64,000 nt of DNA from Nissolia schottii (GCA_003254905.1 QANU01002056.1:28222-92221), one strand, 5' to 3'; shown: positions 1-12,863, counted from the stretch's first letter. A program made the numbers and translations. The notes: generated by a model from the sequence alone, not told the origin.

Positions 1-3000
1 TTTTTCACTTAAAGTTGATCGTTAATTTAATGTATTTTGATATAAATTATATCTAAATAAATTAAGTTAATGATAAATTTAATAATAAAAAATGGTTAAT
101 TATTATACATGAAATAGAGTATCATTTTATGTTATTTAGACTTAAACTCTAAAGTCTAAATACATTAACCCAATGATAAACTTAAAGGTAAAAAATGATC
201 AATTATTATAAAAAAGGATGGACTATTATCCTTATGTGCTTATTTAGACTTATTTAATTTATCACATCGTACTAATTTATGTATTAATTATTATATTAAT
301 GAAATTTTATTTTATTAAATTTCATTGAATAAAAACTAAAGTTAACACATTATAACTTACTAAATGAATCCACATAAAAAAAAATTGTTAGCTCGACATG
401 TGCATTATACTCGACAAAATAATATTGCATTTTCATTTTCAATTATTTTCTCTCTCCTCCATATTTATCTCTTTCATTGAGCATGATTCGAGTATTGTTT
501 TTTCCATTCTCGAGAGTAGAATAATAAAAAAAATTATCATTTTCTAGAATATTATTATTATACATAATATATAGTAATCGAATTAAGAAGAAAAGATTTA
601 TTAACAAAAAAAAATGGAAAAAAGATAAAGCTATCTAATGAATCGTTATACATTTCAATTTGAATTAGGAATTTGGCCGAAGTTGTTTTCATAAATCCAA
701 ATAACATTTCACTTCTCACACTCGGATTAGGTTTCCCCGTCCATGTTTTTAATTTCTCGCTTCAGAATTTGTTACATCATATTAGTTACTTATTTATATC
801 TATTTATTGTGTAAATTACTAAACTCCACTTATTTACCGTTTTGATCGAGTCTTTTGACACATCTCAATAGAAAGTAAATAATGGGACTAGCTTAAAATA
901 AAAGAAACTACTTGAACAAACCCAAACCAATGCCAAGTGTTACACCAAATCTAGCTAGCTACAAAAATATTATTTGTACATCTTAAAAGTTGATACCATG
1001 TATGTATCACACAAAAAAATAAATATTACAAAACATATAAATATATATTATCATTGGGCATTTATGCGTCCACAAACAAGCGTGTGTTTAATATTGTTCG
1101 TTTATGCTTTTGAGAATATTTGTTTCTCTATTTTGTACAAACACACATGTGTTTAATATTGCCCATTTATGTGTTTGATAATATTTTTTTATATGTTTTG
1201 TAATGTTTATCTATTTGTTTTGCAATGTTTATCTCTCTGTGTGAAGTACACAGAGTGTCAATTTTTGAGGTGTATAAATAGCTGAATTGATCAAACTATG
1301 ATTCCTAAATCCCGCAAGTTGAAACCATATGCTTCTTTATCTTGAGAAATGATATACAATTATCTTGAACAATTCTTAAACAACTACACTTATTAATGTG
1401 TAGAATCCACGAGAATGGAGTCACCATGGGCTCAAAACTTTGTTGGTATGGTTTACATAATTACTACTTATTACCGCATTCCAAACACTATAAACCGCAC
1501 AACCAAATACAGCCTTAAAAACGGGACCCAAATTTTCCGAGGTCATCCAAGCAAAGTAAAGCATAGAAAATCACATGGCCCTGGCCATTAAAAAAAATAT
1601 GGATCGTGTGGTCAATGGGCACTAAATTTGTGAACCATTACGTACTAGTTTACCAACTTTGGCTCTTGAATACAACCAAGAGATATGACCCCCTCTTCCT
1701 AATCTTACTTTAGAATCAAAGAAGCGAAGTTTAAGCGCATGTAGATGTAACTCTCATTACATCATTCGCATAACACGGATGTCATTAGCCTTAAGCCCCT
1801 TAACCTCAATTCAGTTTCTTTCAACCCCTTTAAAAATAAAGAATGAGACCGTGGGCGAATCAAATCAACCTATCGTCACATCACCGAGTTTCTTTCAATC
1901 CCTCTCCCATCATCCATCGATTGTCAAGGCCCCATCATCAAAGACAAATACAATGACCACACGCTAGTCAATAGATAGCATGCTCCATAGTAACTACTCT
2001 TCGTTATGAACGAGTGTCCATTTTTTATTTTAAAATTTATCAAAAAATTGTTATTTTATGGGTTTAAATGGAACATTTTGTAAGATTATGAGTGAAAAAT
2101 ATCACTTACAAATATATGGTTTTAGATCTAAAATAACTCTTTTGGCGATTTCATATTTTTTTTTAAAAAAAATTAACAAATGCTACGTCCCTCGTTGCTT
2201 ATTGACACAACAACGATAGTGGCTGACCAATTTTAAAATTGCCATCCCCTTTTGGTGATTTCATGTTTTTTTTGAAAAATTAATAGCAATTGACAAGTCT
2301 TGAAATTGCTAGGCAGAGTGACAATTTCAACCCTCATTCCAGTGTCAAAAATCTCATACGAGGCAACCTGAAATCGCTTGACATTATGGCAATTTTAAAT
2401 ATATCTTAAAAAGGTTCCACGACCTTTCCTCTCCGTATACCAAGCTCTAGGAACCAAATTGATGCACACCACATCCAACATTCTATTCTTTTGTATTTTT
2501 CTCATTCTTGTGTGCACTTTCTCTCATTCTATGTTATTTATTTCTTCTCATTATATCTCAAAATTATCTTTGTTTAGAAAAAATAAAACTATCAGTCAGG
2601 AATATATTGCCACTTTTATTGTTTATATGGTTTTGTAGTAATGTCTAGTATTGAAGGTGTTGAGTTTATTAGGAGCACGATGCATAATTAGTTGTACTTT
2701 TGATCGCCTATGTTATTTTTGGATTTGTATGGTGCAATTTCTTCTCATTTTCATATGAGAATAGAGAGAATAAGATATAAAACTCTAATATCTTTTATTA
2801 ATGGGTTAATTAAATATTGACTTGTTATGATATTGAATGACCTCTAAGAACAATAGATGTTTTCTTGACATGAAAATTATAAGAGACATCTGTTACGGGA
2901 GTCATCTCTTGGGCCAGCTACAGTCACGGCCCAAACCATGGCAGCAGCCTACACAACGACACACACGAGAGGACCATTGGTGGACTCACTGCACTTGATC

Positions 3001-3100
3001 ACTAACACACCTAACAATAAGTTAATTGTTAGTTAGAAGAGTTTTGAGTTGTACATTACAAATGGTGACTAATTAATTTGTTTATTATGATTTATAAACA
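1..3100. other. Non-coding AT-rich intergenic DNA
   Basis: No convincing coding sequence is seen. Short open frames, such as one near 1779-1967, show no recognisable domain. A direct repeat of about 55 bp occurs at 1083-1138 and 1148-1202 (spacing 65 bp). A second loosely duplicated block, with the shared string ggygatttcat followed by a T run, lies near 2143 and 2257. The stretch at 2880-3060 is less AT-rich and reads like a solo-LTR or promoter fragment, but I could not assign it. Confidence 0.5.
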
Positions 3101-3889
3101 AAATTTACTTTAATTTTGTTTATGATAACAAATATATCAAATAAAAAGCATAAGACTATATCAAATACAATACATAGAGGAAAGGAAAATTTAATCTCAA
3201 ATGTTGCAAAGGAGAAGTTACTGGTTTCAAATGATAGCAGATACATTTTGATTCTCAATGGCCGTTCAACATTTGACAGTTATAATACAAATAGATCTAC
3301 AATATCAAATGTTAAATTAAGGTACGTAATCATCTTATAGTTTTTTTTTTTTAATTTACTGACTTTATATATGTATACAATATTATTTTCATACTATTAT
3401 GTCATTTCATTTATTGATTATTACCTTAAAAATAGTTGTCAATCAATCAAGTCTGGGAAGCATTTGATCCAAAGCTTAGCAATAATACAATCTATAGTAA
3501 CAAGTGGTTTAACATTATTCAATAATTCAGAGACTTGTATTGGAGAATTGTCTAACAAAGAAACAAGAACTTCACAAATACTGAATGTGATATTTATAAT
3601 GATTGTGAAGGTACTTCCCATTTATTTTAATGTGTGTGTGTGTTAAATGGTTTTGATGACATGATTATAGGACAATATGTTGAAGCATATTCGAGTCCTG
3701 AAGAAAATGATGATTGGGATTTTATCGTACCCTCAAATTTGATTGTAGAAAAATGCACTTTTTATACTGTACTCACATATATCTTTTACTAATAAATACT
3801 CAAATTTTATTCCAATATGTTTTCATTTTATGTTTTGTGTATGTTATAGATACATGTTATGTTCTCTCATGCACAAATGTGACTTTTTG

Positions 3890-4207
3890 AAAGGCTTGGA
3901 AAGAGCAAAAAATTGAGGACTCCAATTTTTTCATTATGCTGCAAGGAGGGGAAAGTACAGTTGCCTATTTTACTGCACCCTCCTCACATTTTGCAGGACT
4001 TACACACAAATAATGATGACAGAAGTAAACATTTCATTAAAAATATTCAAGCTTTTAATATAATGTTTCATTCAAGTTAATGGCTAGTAAGGTTGATCAC
4101 ACAATCAATAATGGCAGAGCTCCTCTTATATTTCATTTAGGAGGTCAAAATTACCATTCTATTGGTAGTCATACCTCCTGCCAATGTCAAACCGAGATTT
4201 GGACAAT

Positions 4208-4250
<43 letters not shown>

Positions 4251-5310
4251 CATAGATAACAAAGTGAAAAATAGAATAATTACATTAAGGTACATTTTCT
4301 AAATCTTGTATGACCTTTAATTTTTCTAATTTTTTTTAATTAAAGTTATATTATTCATGTTTAGGAAGCAATATGATATTTTACCAATGGACCGTGAAAT
4401 TGTTGATGCATTGAAAGATATGCTTGATGAGCACCACGTTTTAGCTAAATCCTTTCGATATGCTCGAGATAGATACGTAGAAGGAGTATTTTTTTTTTTT
4501 TACTTAAGTGAAGCTTAAATTAATTAGGAAAAGGAACACAAATGGGAGACAATATAATTTGCCTATTGTCTCTGAAGATGTTGCTTTAGTTGTGGGTGAT
4601 ATTGATAAAAATGCTGCAAAAACAGATGAAATAATTGAAACACAATCAAAATTGTTGAAGAGGATAGATGTTCTACATCCCATGTATCTAGTCCTGCAAA
4701 ACTCATTATTATTTCCATATGGAGAAGATGGTTGTAGGCTAGATATATATGCCAAGAATAAAATCCCCAAAGAAGAGCTATATATGAGGATATAACAAAA
4801 AGAATGAGCTTGAGAGAGTACTTTGCATATAGACTTGAAGATAGAGTTGATGAGTCTAACATTATACTACAATCAACAAGATTGTTCCAGCAGTTTTTGG
4901 TTGGTAGATATACAATGGTTGAATAAGAGAGGATCAGATTTGTCAAAAAAAAGAAAAAAAAAATCAACCAAAGTTGCGAGTTCATTTATACAAGGGATTG
5001 CATGAATGCTTGGTTAGGGGAGAAACAAATATTGCAGTTACAAGTTAAAGAATAATATTGCCAAGTTCTTTTACAGGAGGGCCAAGGTATATGTTCAACA
5101 ATTGGAAGGACACCTTTGCCATATGCAAACATGTTGAATATCCAAGCTTTTTCATCACAATCACATGCAATCCAGAATGGAAAAATATAAAAAGAGTTGT
5201 TGTAGACAGGGGGCTAAATACTAAGGATAGACCTGATATTTTATGTAGAGTTTTCAAAATAAACCTTGATGAATTAATTTCAGACTTGAAGAAAGAACGG
5301 GTTTCTGGTA
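3890..5310 (+). pseudogene. Helitron Rep (Helitron-like N domain) remnant
   Basis: Translated pieces on the plus strand in several frames match the Helitron transposase N-terminal half in order. Segments include KVQLPILLHPPHILQDL (about 3955), KVDHTINNGRAPLIFHLGG (about 4092), MLDEHHVLAKSFRYARDR (about 4420), KLKLIRKRNTNGRQYNLP (from 4508) and LLFPYGEDGCRLDIYA (about 4708). Another stretch, SSFTGGPRYMFNNWKDTF, begins near 5061, and PSFFITITCNPEW and DRPDILCRVFK follow. These are the family's well-conserved blocks. At least four frame breaks separate them. The HUH rolling-circle nuclease tyrosines could not be placed with confidence. Confidence 0.8.
4219..4248. repeat. (TG)n microsatellite
   Basis: About 15 uninterrupted TG units, preceded by a short (AT)n run. 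They lie between two coding blocks of the decayed Helitron, so they arose or expanded after the element lost function. Confidence 0.95.
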
Positions 5311-6029
5311 GGATAAATGTATTAAGTATTATTTTTACTAAGCATTTGTTTAATATCTATTACTTAATTATTAATTTCTATTTACTTTATAATATTTTAT
5401 TTTTACAAATGTTTTTACTATCGAATTCAAAAAGAGAGGACTCCCACATGCTCACATTTTTCTTTTCATGCATCTAAAATCAAGGCCCTGATCTCCTGAT
5501 AATATAAATTAGTGACCCTAGCCATTAATTAGCTCAATAGTTTACTACTTAATACATGCATTAGGATAATTGTGTGGGTTTGACTATGAATCCACTCGAG
5601 TCTAGAGTAGATGAGTCATTAATCATAGTGTTATTCTCATCTCTTATTTTTCTTATCTTTTGTTTAATTGTTTATTTTATCATTATTGCTATCAGTTCAA
5701 TTTAGTAATTTATTAATTAAATTCAAACATGTAATATTCTCTTCGTAGGTTCAACAACTCAAGTATTTATACTCATTATTACTTGTAGGAACTAGTGCAC
5801 TTGCTAATGTTGCAAAATTCAAATCAATGAAATCTATAATATTACACTTGCATATATAGAGTTATTACAATCAAATGGAAGGTCATTAAAAGAATACTTT
5901 GATATGTTTTCCCTTCTAAAGATTTACTGTTTGAAATAGAAGATAGATTAATCAGGGAAGAGTTGAATTTCGATAGACAAGTTTTATCGAATCATTAATT
6001 GTCTGATTACTTAAAAAACATTACAAATG

Positions 6030-7441
6030 ACCAGAAAGCAACTATGATGAACTAACGAAAGCTGTCTATGGTAATGAGGATGGATTCTTTTTTCGATACG
6101 GATATAGTGGTATAGGTAAAACATACTTATGGAACACTTTGTCAGTTTCGATACGATCAAAGGGTGATTTTGTTTAATGTTGCTTCGAGTGAAATCACTT
6201 CATTATTGTTACCAAATGGTACAACAATTCATTTTAGGTCTAACTTCTAAGATTCCTCTTAATAACGATAGGGATTCCATAAGCAGCGTTAAACAGGGTA
6301 GTCCTCATGCTAGATTATTGGGAAAGGCAAAATTAATCATATGGGATGAGGCACAAATGTTGAGTAAGTAGTGCTATGAAGTATTAAGAAAATTAGGCAA
6401 ATGCTTGAAAGATGTCCTTAGGTTTTCTTCATCTTACCATCCAAAGTTGCCATTTGGGGGAAAAGTAGTAGTTTTGGGTGGATATTTTAGACAAATTCTA
6501 CCAATTATATAGATAGATTCAAGAGAAGAAATAATTCAAGCATTTGTGAACTCATCATTTTTGTGGCCTTTTTTTTGTAAAGTACTACAATTGTTGAAAA
6601 ACATGAGGCTAAAACTGGTGATAATGGTGTTGATAATGATAACATAAAGAAATTTAGCCAGTGGTTATTGTAGGTTGGAATGACAATGCTAGGGATTCAA
6701 ATGACGAAGAGGCAAAAGTTGAGATTACAAGTGATATGCTTATAAACAAAAATAAAACTTCTTTTGACAAATTGATGCATTTTGTTTATCCAGACATTAT
6801 GAAAAACTGGTCAAATAATGGATATTTCAAGAAAAGGACGATTCTTCTTGCACCTACTTTAGAAATTGTTTCTTATGTCAACAACTACATCATATCTAAG
6901 CTTCGCAGTGATGAAAATGTGTATTTAAGTTCTGACACAATAAGTTGAAGAAGGAAACATGGAAGATGAACTAGATGCTTTTACTCCTGAAATCCTAAAT
7001 GGTATCAACTATTTAGGGCTCTATCCACATAGGTTGATCTTAAAAGAAGGAGTCTCAGTAATGCTATTGAGAAATATCGATCAATCAAACGGATTGTGCA
7101 ATTGAACCATATTGCAAATTAGAAGAATGGGGAACCATGTCATTGAATGTCTCACTCTAACAAGTAACAAAGTTGGGGACATAGTTATGATTTCGAGAAT
7201 GAACCTTATTCCAAATAATGAAATAATTTCTATCAAGTTTCAAAGGAGACAATTCTCTATAATGGTGTTATTTGCAATGACTATCAATAAGTCTAATGGA
7301 CAAACATTATCTATAGTTAAACTATATCTACTAAGATTAGTCTTTACTCATAATCAGTTATATGTTGCGCTATTTAGAGTCAAAAGCAAAAATGAGTTGA
7401 AAATTTTAATAGACAATCACAACGGAATAATTGAAGGTTGA
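6030..7441 (+). pseudogene. PIF1-like DNA helicase remnant of the Helitron
   Basis: This is the C-terminal half of the Helitron protein, a SF1 helicase expected to unwind donor DNA. Walker A is readable as GYSGIGKTYLW near 6105. A frameshift after GDFV moves the reading to NVASSEITSLLLPNGTTIHF. Walker B reads LIIWDEAQML near 6335, and GGKVVVLGG follows near 6460. The C-terminal helicase blocks are LLRNIDQSNGLCN (about 7063), then a segment from 7112 containing VMISRMNLIPNNEIISIKF and MTINKSNGQTLS, where functional copies have MTINKSQGQ. Several stops and frameshifts rule out function. The fragment ends with a stop near 7441. Confidence 0.85.
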
Positions 7442-7678
7442 ACTATAAATGTGGTGTACAAGGAAATTTTTGAAAATGTTACATCAAATGTATTGCAATT
7501 GTGTTTTAAATTTTGTACATACATACATATATGCATACATACAATATGATTTTAGAAGATTGAAACAAATTTCAAATGTATTTCTTTTGCATATATCGTG
7601 TAATATTATGTCTAATATTATTTTTAACAAATATTTTATCATCTCACATTTTCTGTTTGCATTTTCTATTCATTTAAT

Positions 7679-7707
7679 CCCATGCATAACACGGGTTATC
7701 ACACTGG
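7679..7707 (+). repeat. Helitron 3' terminal hairpin and CTGG end
   Basis: Imperfect stem CCCATGC/ACACGGG followed within 12 bases by CTGG-T. Plant Helitrons usually end with a CCCGTGC...GCACGGG hairpin and CTAG, so this is a mutated version in the expected orientation, about 240 bp after the helicase stop. Confidence 0.6.
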
Positions 7708-8026
7708 TTAAAGTCTGGAGCGCATTCTCAATTCAGTCAAACCCAACTTACTTAGACCAATAAAAATAAAAAGCCCTACTTGCTTAAGAAAAATAAAACC
7801 CGCTTGAATAACCCGTTACCATTTAAGGAGCAAAGCTCAATGGCCAAGAGCCAATACGAGATTGCACGAAAGTTTAATCCGTTTGCTTACACATATTTAG
7901 TTATCACTTACATATAACAAGATCATATCTCATATGTCTGCTAGAAAAATTACACAAAGCCAAGAAAAGAAAAAAAGAAAAAAAAATGAATGACAAATTT
8001 CATCTAGGCAGAGACATAGACAATTG
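7708..8026. other. Intergenic / CHLP 3' flank
   Basis: AT-rich sequence between the Helitron end and the CHLP stop codon. The CHLP 3' UTR (minus strand) should lie in its right part. A purine-rich run occurs at about 7964-7988. No gene is seen. Confidence 0.5.
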
Positions 8027-9915
8027 TCATACATTAAGTTTCTTCATCTCATTCCTGATTGCATTGGCCCTGACCAAGCTCCCAATGGTGTTAATGGCCA
8101 GCTTGAGATCCTCCAAGGGATTTCCAGGCACCACTGTCTTGTACAAGTAGCTATCAAAGGTCATCTTCTGCACATACTCATCAGCACACATCTCCACAAA
8201 AGCCTCCCTAGCAGGGTTGGACCTATAGAACACCTTCTGAAGGATATCCAACACCTTGTAGGTTGGCCAATAAGTCTTGTCCCACTTCTCCAAGTACTTC
8301 CTCAAGTCCCCTTCCTCCACCATTCTTTTGCCATTCTCCGACCCTTCCACGATCGCCTCTGCGCACATCCTCCCGCTCTTGGCCGCGAAGTAGATCCCTT
8401 CTCCGGAGCACTTGGTTACGTAGCCGGCTGCATCCCCCACAAGGGCCACTCTCCCTGCCAACCTTCGCGGCCTGGGGTGTTCCGGTATAGGGTGCGCCTC
8501 CACGCGGATGATTTTCCCTCCCATGATCTTGTCCTCGGCTCTCTTCCTTGTCGCTAGCTGGAACTTCTTGATGTCTCCCTTGTGTGTCACTGTGCCGGTG
8601 CCCACGGCTACATGGTCACATTTTGGAAACACCCATCCGTAGAAATCCGGGGAAACATCGTCGCCCACGTACATCTCGGCAAGATTCTCGTAGTACACCA
8701 TCTTATCATCCGGGATTTTTACCCGCTCCTGAAATATCACCCCATCAAAACGAAACACGCTATTCAGCAACTGTAATACAAAAATGCCAGAATTTCTACC
8801 AGCAATTGGCATAATTGTTGTGATCTACTACACTACATTTATTCCAACAACACCTTGATTTCATTTTTCTAGGACCTTATGTTGTGTCAAAAACCTTGAT
8901 ATCTTTTCTCACTATGTAGCATTACTTCTCTGGTGAATAAAAATGAGTTTCTATAACAAGTGGAAACTATATCCAATTGGACCATCCTAAATCCTAGCAA
9001 TGCAGAGAGGAACAAATACACATCAAACTGAAAAAAAAAAAGAAAAAAAAAAGCAGAAAACTATACAAATGACCCAGCCATTCAAAGAGTTAATCATAAG
9101 CCCCACATTAAGAAAAACCTTAAAAAGTTACCAACTTGGAAGAAATTCCCAACACCCCAGAAAACTAAAAATAGAGAAATTGAAACCAAAATCACATCAC
9201 AAAAAGTAGAAGAACATACCTGAAACGCGATGGCATATTCATAGTCGCCAGCATCAATAGCCTTGGCGACCCTAGAATTGGCCCCATCAGCACCAATCAC
9301 GGCATCAACCTCCAACTTGCGCTTCTCGCCGACCCCACCGGTCTTCCCGTCGTAGCCAGAGTAATGCAGAACGTAAGGCGATTCCTTGTCCTTGGGAACA
9401 TCCATCTTCAAGAACAAGCCGTTAATGACGGTGGCGCCGTTCTCCTTCGCCCTGTCCCTCAGGTAAGCGTCCAGAACCTCCCGCCTCACCATCCCGATGT
9501 ACTCGTGCGGCTTCAGGGTCCTCCCTATGTCCACCGCCACGTTCGACGGCGATATCATCTTCATCTTCGTCACGCGCCGGTCGATGATGTCCAGCGGCAG
9601 GTCGAACTCCCCCACCATGCACAGCGGGATGGCTCCGCCGCAGGGTTTGCAGTTGTCCATCTTCCGCTCGATCAGGAACGTCTCGATGCCGCCTTTTGCT
9701 AGGGTTTCTGCGGCGGATCCGCCGGCGGGTCCGCCGCCCACAACGGCGACACGGAGGGGTCGGCCATTGAGCTTGGGGCTGGTTTTGGCGGCGGAGATTT
9801 TGAACTTCCGGGGGAGGGCGAAGGCGGTGGAGGGTTTGGGCTGGGCGGCGAAATGGGGGGTCTCCGGCGAGGATTGGCGGAGGCCGACGAAGGATTTGAG
9901 GGCCATGGAGTTCAT
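8027..9915 (-). CDS. CHLP: Geranylgeranyl diphosphate reductase, chloroplastic
   Basis: An FAD/NADPH-dependent plastid enzyme that reduces geranylgeranyl groups to phytyl groups for chlorophyll, tocopherol and phylloquinone. Two exons, 9915-9220 and 8728-8027, are joined by a clean CAG|GTATGT...TTTCAG intron of 491 bp in phase 0. They give 465 aa, close to the roughly 467 aa I recall for Arabidopsis. Residues 1 to about 48 form a Ser/Ala/Lys-rich transit peptide. The dinucleotide-binding motif VAVVGGGPAGG lies at 56-66, GADGANSR at 208-215, and the family signature GDAAGYVTKCSGEGI at 330-344. The ATG at 9915 gives MNSMALK. A second in-frame ATG three codons later is possible. Exon 1 is GC-rich unlike its surroundings. 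No breaks are seen, so the gene should be functional. Confidence 0.97.
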
Positions 9916-10511
9916 GTTGAGTGTGCAGAGTGGGAGTAGAGTGAGGGTGGTTTTGGGTTTTTGATTTGTTTATTTGTATTTTTTTGGTGGATATGGTTTG
10001 GGATTTTGGGGAGATTGTGGCCGTTGGATGGGTGGAACGCAGGGTGGAGATTTTGTGTGGATAATGGGGGGGAGATTTTGATGGGTTTGGATTGAGTGGC
10101 TGGCATGGTGCCACGTTGTTCAACTACCTGCTTAAGGTGATATAGGGTCGGTGGATTCTTAATTAATGCTCTTGCTACTTCTCCACATGATGGATCCCAA
10201 TGAATTCAATTCGCTGCTTTTTCTGATGTCCCGTTGCATTTGTTATCACTTTTTACAAAAGCACTTAAATTTATATTATATTTTATTGAAAAACTTTTAC
10301 AGATTAAACAACTATGAGCAACCAAATTACAAACCTTAATACGGATATCATTTCTGTTGACATTGATGATGGAGATGGACAACTAAAAGAAGCATGTACA
10401 ATAATTCTGCACCGCTGCTATGATCCCCTACAACCACTTCAATACAGATGGGTGGAGCAAGGCCCAGTTTTGTGGTAGCAGAAGACGGTTAGGGCTAGAT
10501 GGTTGTGGCGG
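9916..10511. other. CHLP 5' flank (putative promoter) and intergenic DNA
   Basis: This is upstream of CHLP on the minus strand. About 200 bp next to the ATG are G-rich on the plus strand and probably contain the 5' UTR. A possible TATA-like CCTATATCA (minus) lies near 10139-10147, but I cannot confirm it. The rest is unremarkable. Confidence 0.35.
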
Positions 10512-11628
10512 CTAAAGGGCTAGTGAGATGGTCGTAGGGGCACCAATGGCAACAGCAGTGAGTACATCAACAATCTGATCAAGGGAAGGGATATGAAGAG
10601 CATAAACCAATTTCTGCTGAACTTTGTCCTGAACAAAATCCAAGTCTATTTCGAAATGCTTCATGCAAGAGTGAAGGATGGGGTTAGTAGCCAGCAAAAC
10701 CGCACTTAAATTATCACAATGCATCATCCTAAGCTCTTGAAGGAGATTTTGAATACAAATAAGGTTGGCCAAAAAGGCATCATCCCAGTTCCAGTCAAGT
10801 GCCTATGCTTCCTCTCAGCTTTCCCATTCTGTTGATGGGTATAAGGGCAAGAAAGTCTCTGACTAATGCCCTAAGATTGAAGAAATTGAGTAAAAGAATT
10901 GGGCAGGTATTCAGTTTGATTATTATCAGATTGAAGGGACTTGATAATAAAGCCAGATTGTTTTTTGATGAAAAAGTTTAACTTGCTAGAAGGCAAGAAA
11001 CAACTGATATTTATTTGTTAACAAGTAAATGCATGCATATCTAGAAAATGTATCAATAAAACAAACAAAATAGTGAAAGCCAGATCTAGATAACACAGGA
11101 GAAGATCCCCACACATTAGTATAAACAAGTTCTAAAGGATAGTGAAAAACATGTAAAGAAAAATGATGCAATTTTTCCATACAACAGGGCTCACAAACAG
11201 GAACCTGAGTCTGAGATTTATTGGTATGAATATTACATTGAGACAAAATTAAATCTAGTGTTTTATAGGCTGGATGACCAAGCCTTTTGTGCCAAATATC
11301 AAAGGAAGAACATTGAGCTGAGTGAACTAAAGCAGAAACAGAATTCGTAAACACCATCCCTAAGAAAGCCTTGAAGCAGTGTTTCCTTAGAGGAGACCTG
11401 TGATTTAACACAGCAGTGATTAGGGTAAAATTGAGAAAAGACATTATTATCTTTGGAAAATTGAGAAACACTGCTAATTAAATTCTTGGTGATTGAGGGT
11501 ACATGTAAGAGATTATTCAGCTGAAAAGATTTATTAGAGGGAGTGGAGTTCAAGATATATAGATGAACCTGTGTGAGTAATAGAAAGATCTTGTCCATTG
11601 CCAACATAGACTTGATCCAAACCGTTGT
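10512..11628 (-). pseudogene. Ty1/copia polyprotein fragment, internally deleted
   Basis: The minus-strand coding remnant begins at about 11628 with EYNGLDQVYVGNGQDLS, then NNLLHVPSITKNLISSVSQF at the end of the gag-protease region. The GAG-pre-integrase block FDIWHKRLGHPAYKTLDLIL is next, followed by integrase pieces SGFHYFVCFIDTFSRYA and, near 10840, a block like CPYTHQQNGKAERKHRH. Reading then jumps directly to an RNase H-like end (NLLQELRMMHCDNLSAVLLA, FEIDLDFVQDKVQQKLV). The whole reverse transcriptase is missing, so a large internal deletion joined integrase to RNase H near 10780. Stops occur. No LTRs were identified. Confidence 0.8.
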
Positions 11629-11939
11629 ACTCACTCGGAGGAGGTTAAGAGATTGCTCCAACAAGATGATAATCCGGAATTGGAAGCCTTGTTTGAGTCG
11701 GTGGAAAACTTTGGAAACAAGAAAAAGAAGAGAGTGGCAATGTATTTAATTAGAGGTCCAAAAGTTGTGGTCGTAAGAGAATTCAAATTGACAACAGATC
11801 TAGATTGAAATTTGCATATCAATGCTAGAAGCTAGCTAGCAGCATTCCACTTCATCCACATTGATGACAAATATTATTTACTCCCACCTGAAGAGATCCA
11901 ATCCAATCCAATCCGCTCATGTAAAAGTACACAAGAGCC

Positions 11940-12509
11940 GTCGCCGGCAAAAAGGACTAGTGTCAACAGATAGCAAGCAGTCTTGAGATAAAACCAATAA
12001 CTTCAGTCAATAGAGATGTTATCAAAGCATACTTAATTAAATTAGTTATACCTGCAATCAAGTCAAAATGCATGGTCAATAGAGGATTTAAGAGGTCCAA
12101 CGTGTTTATTCAGCAAGATAATGCAAGAGCACACATTGGTCAGAATAATGATGAACAAGATGGATTTGATATCCGTTCCATGTGTCAACCTCCAAACTCT
12201 CTTGATTTAAATGTTTTGGATCTTGGGTTCTTTTGTGCTATGCAACGTAAGGAGTCTCCAAAAACTATTAATCAACTTATTAATGCCATTTTTAAGTCAT
12301 ATGAAGATTTTTCAGCAATGAAGTCTAATCATATATTTTGGACACTACAATCGTGCATGAGAGAAATTATGCAACAAAAAGCTTCACATAAGTACAAAAC
12401 TCCTCATCTTAAAAAAGTAATATTGCAACGACAAGGTAGGCTTCATCCTCAATTGAAATGTGACTCTGCATTGCATTGGTGCAAGATGTTCTTAATTTTT
12501 TTAAGTTGA
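11940..12509 (+). pseudogene. Mariner-like (Tc1/mariner) transposase, C-terminal fragment
   Basis: This is the catalytic half of a plant mariner transposase, a cut-and-paste DDE enzyme. A continuous frame from about 11985 contains KPITSVNRDVIKAYLIK, then the catalytic block VFIQQDNARAH with the second Asp. CQPPNSLDLNVLDLGFF follows, containing the third Asp of the DD39D triad and the LDLGFF signature typical of plant members. An upstream stop near 11951 and loss of the N-terminal DNA-binding domain and first Asp make it non-functional. It ends at a stop at 12509. Confidence 0.85.
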
Positions 12510-12863
12510 ATTTAATTAGTATTTTTGTATGTCTACAGTGACTAGGGTGTAATCACTTTATTTTGGAGTAAATCATGAACATAGTGCCTAGACTCCAATG
12601 TAAGCTTGAGCATTAATGTAAAAATGGAACGTCAGCATCCAAAAGAAAAGTGTAGGAGTTATGAACATGATCGATGTTACTCCAGTTCTTAAGAAAAAAG
12701 TTGCATCAGTCAACAATATTGTATGAGGGATGTTATATAGAGTAAGACACATGGCCCCCACAAAAAGCAGCCACAACCCCCATACACAATTCTCAGATAT
12801 ATTCTAAACAAGCTGGAAAATAAATTTCCATAATCATTCTAAATACTTTGGACATGGAGTAGA

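Larger units (their letters stand above)
3116..7707 (+). mobile_element. Decayed autonomous Helitron (RepHel type)
   Basis: Plus-strand coding remnants follow the order of a plant Helitron transposase: an N-terminal region, the Helitron-like Rep region, then a PIF1-family helicase. Stops and frameshifts break the frame throughout, and a TG microsatellite sits inside it. The likely 3' terminus is a degenerate GC hairpin (CCCATGC...ACACGGG, 7679-7695) followed by TTATCACACTGG. This resembles the hairpin plus CTRR end of plant Helitrons, with CTGG where CTAG is usual. The 5' end (expected TC) was not located, so the start given is only the first coding-like sequence. The element cannot be active. 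Confidence 0.8.

Noticed and set aside
4563..4985. 140-codon minus-strand frame over the Helitron
   Set aside because: The plus strand carries clearly conserved Helitron blocks here. The minus frame is a low-complexity Leu/Phe/Ser shadow.
9364..9964. Long open frames on the strand opposite CHLP exon 1 and in another minus frame
   Set aside because: They are shadows of the GC-rich CHLP exon: Arg/Pro/His-rich, no domain, fully inside the real coding exon.
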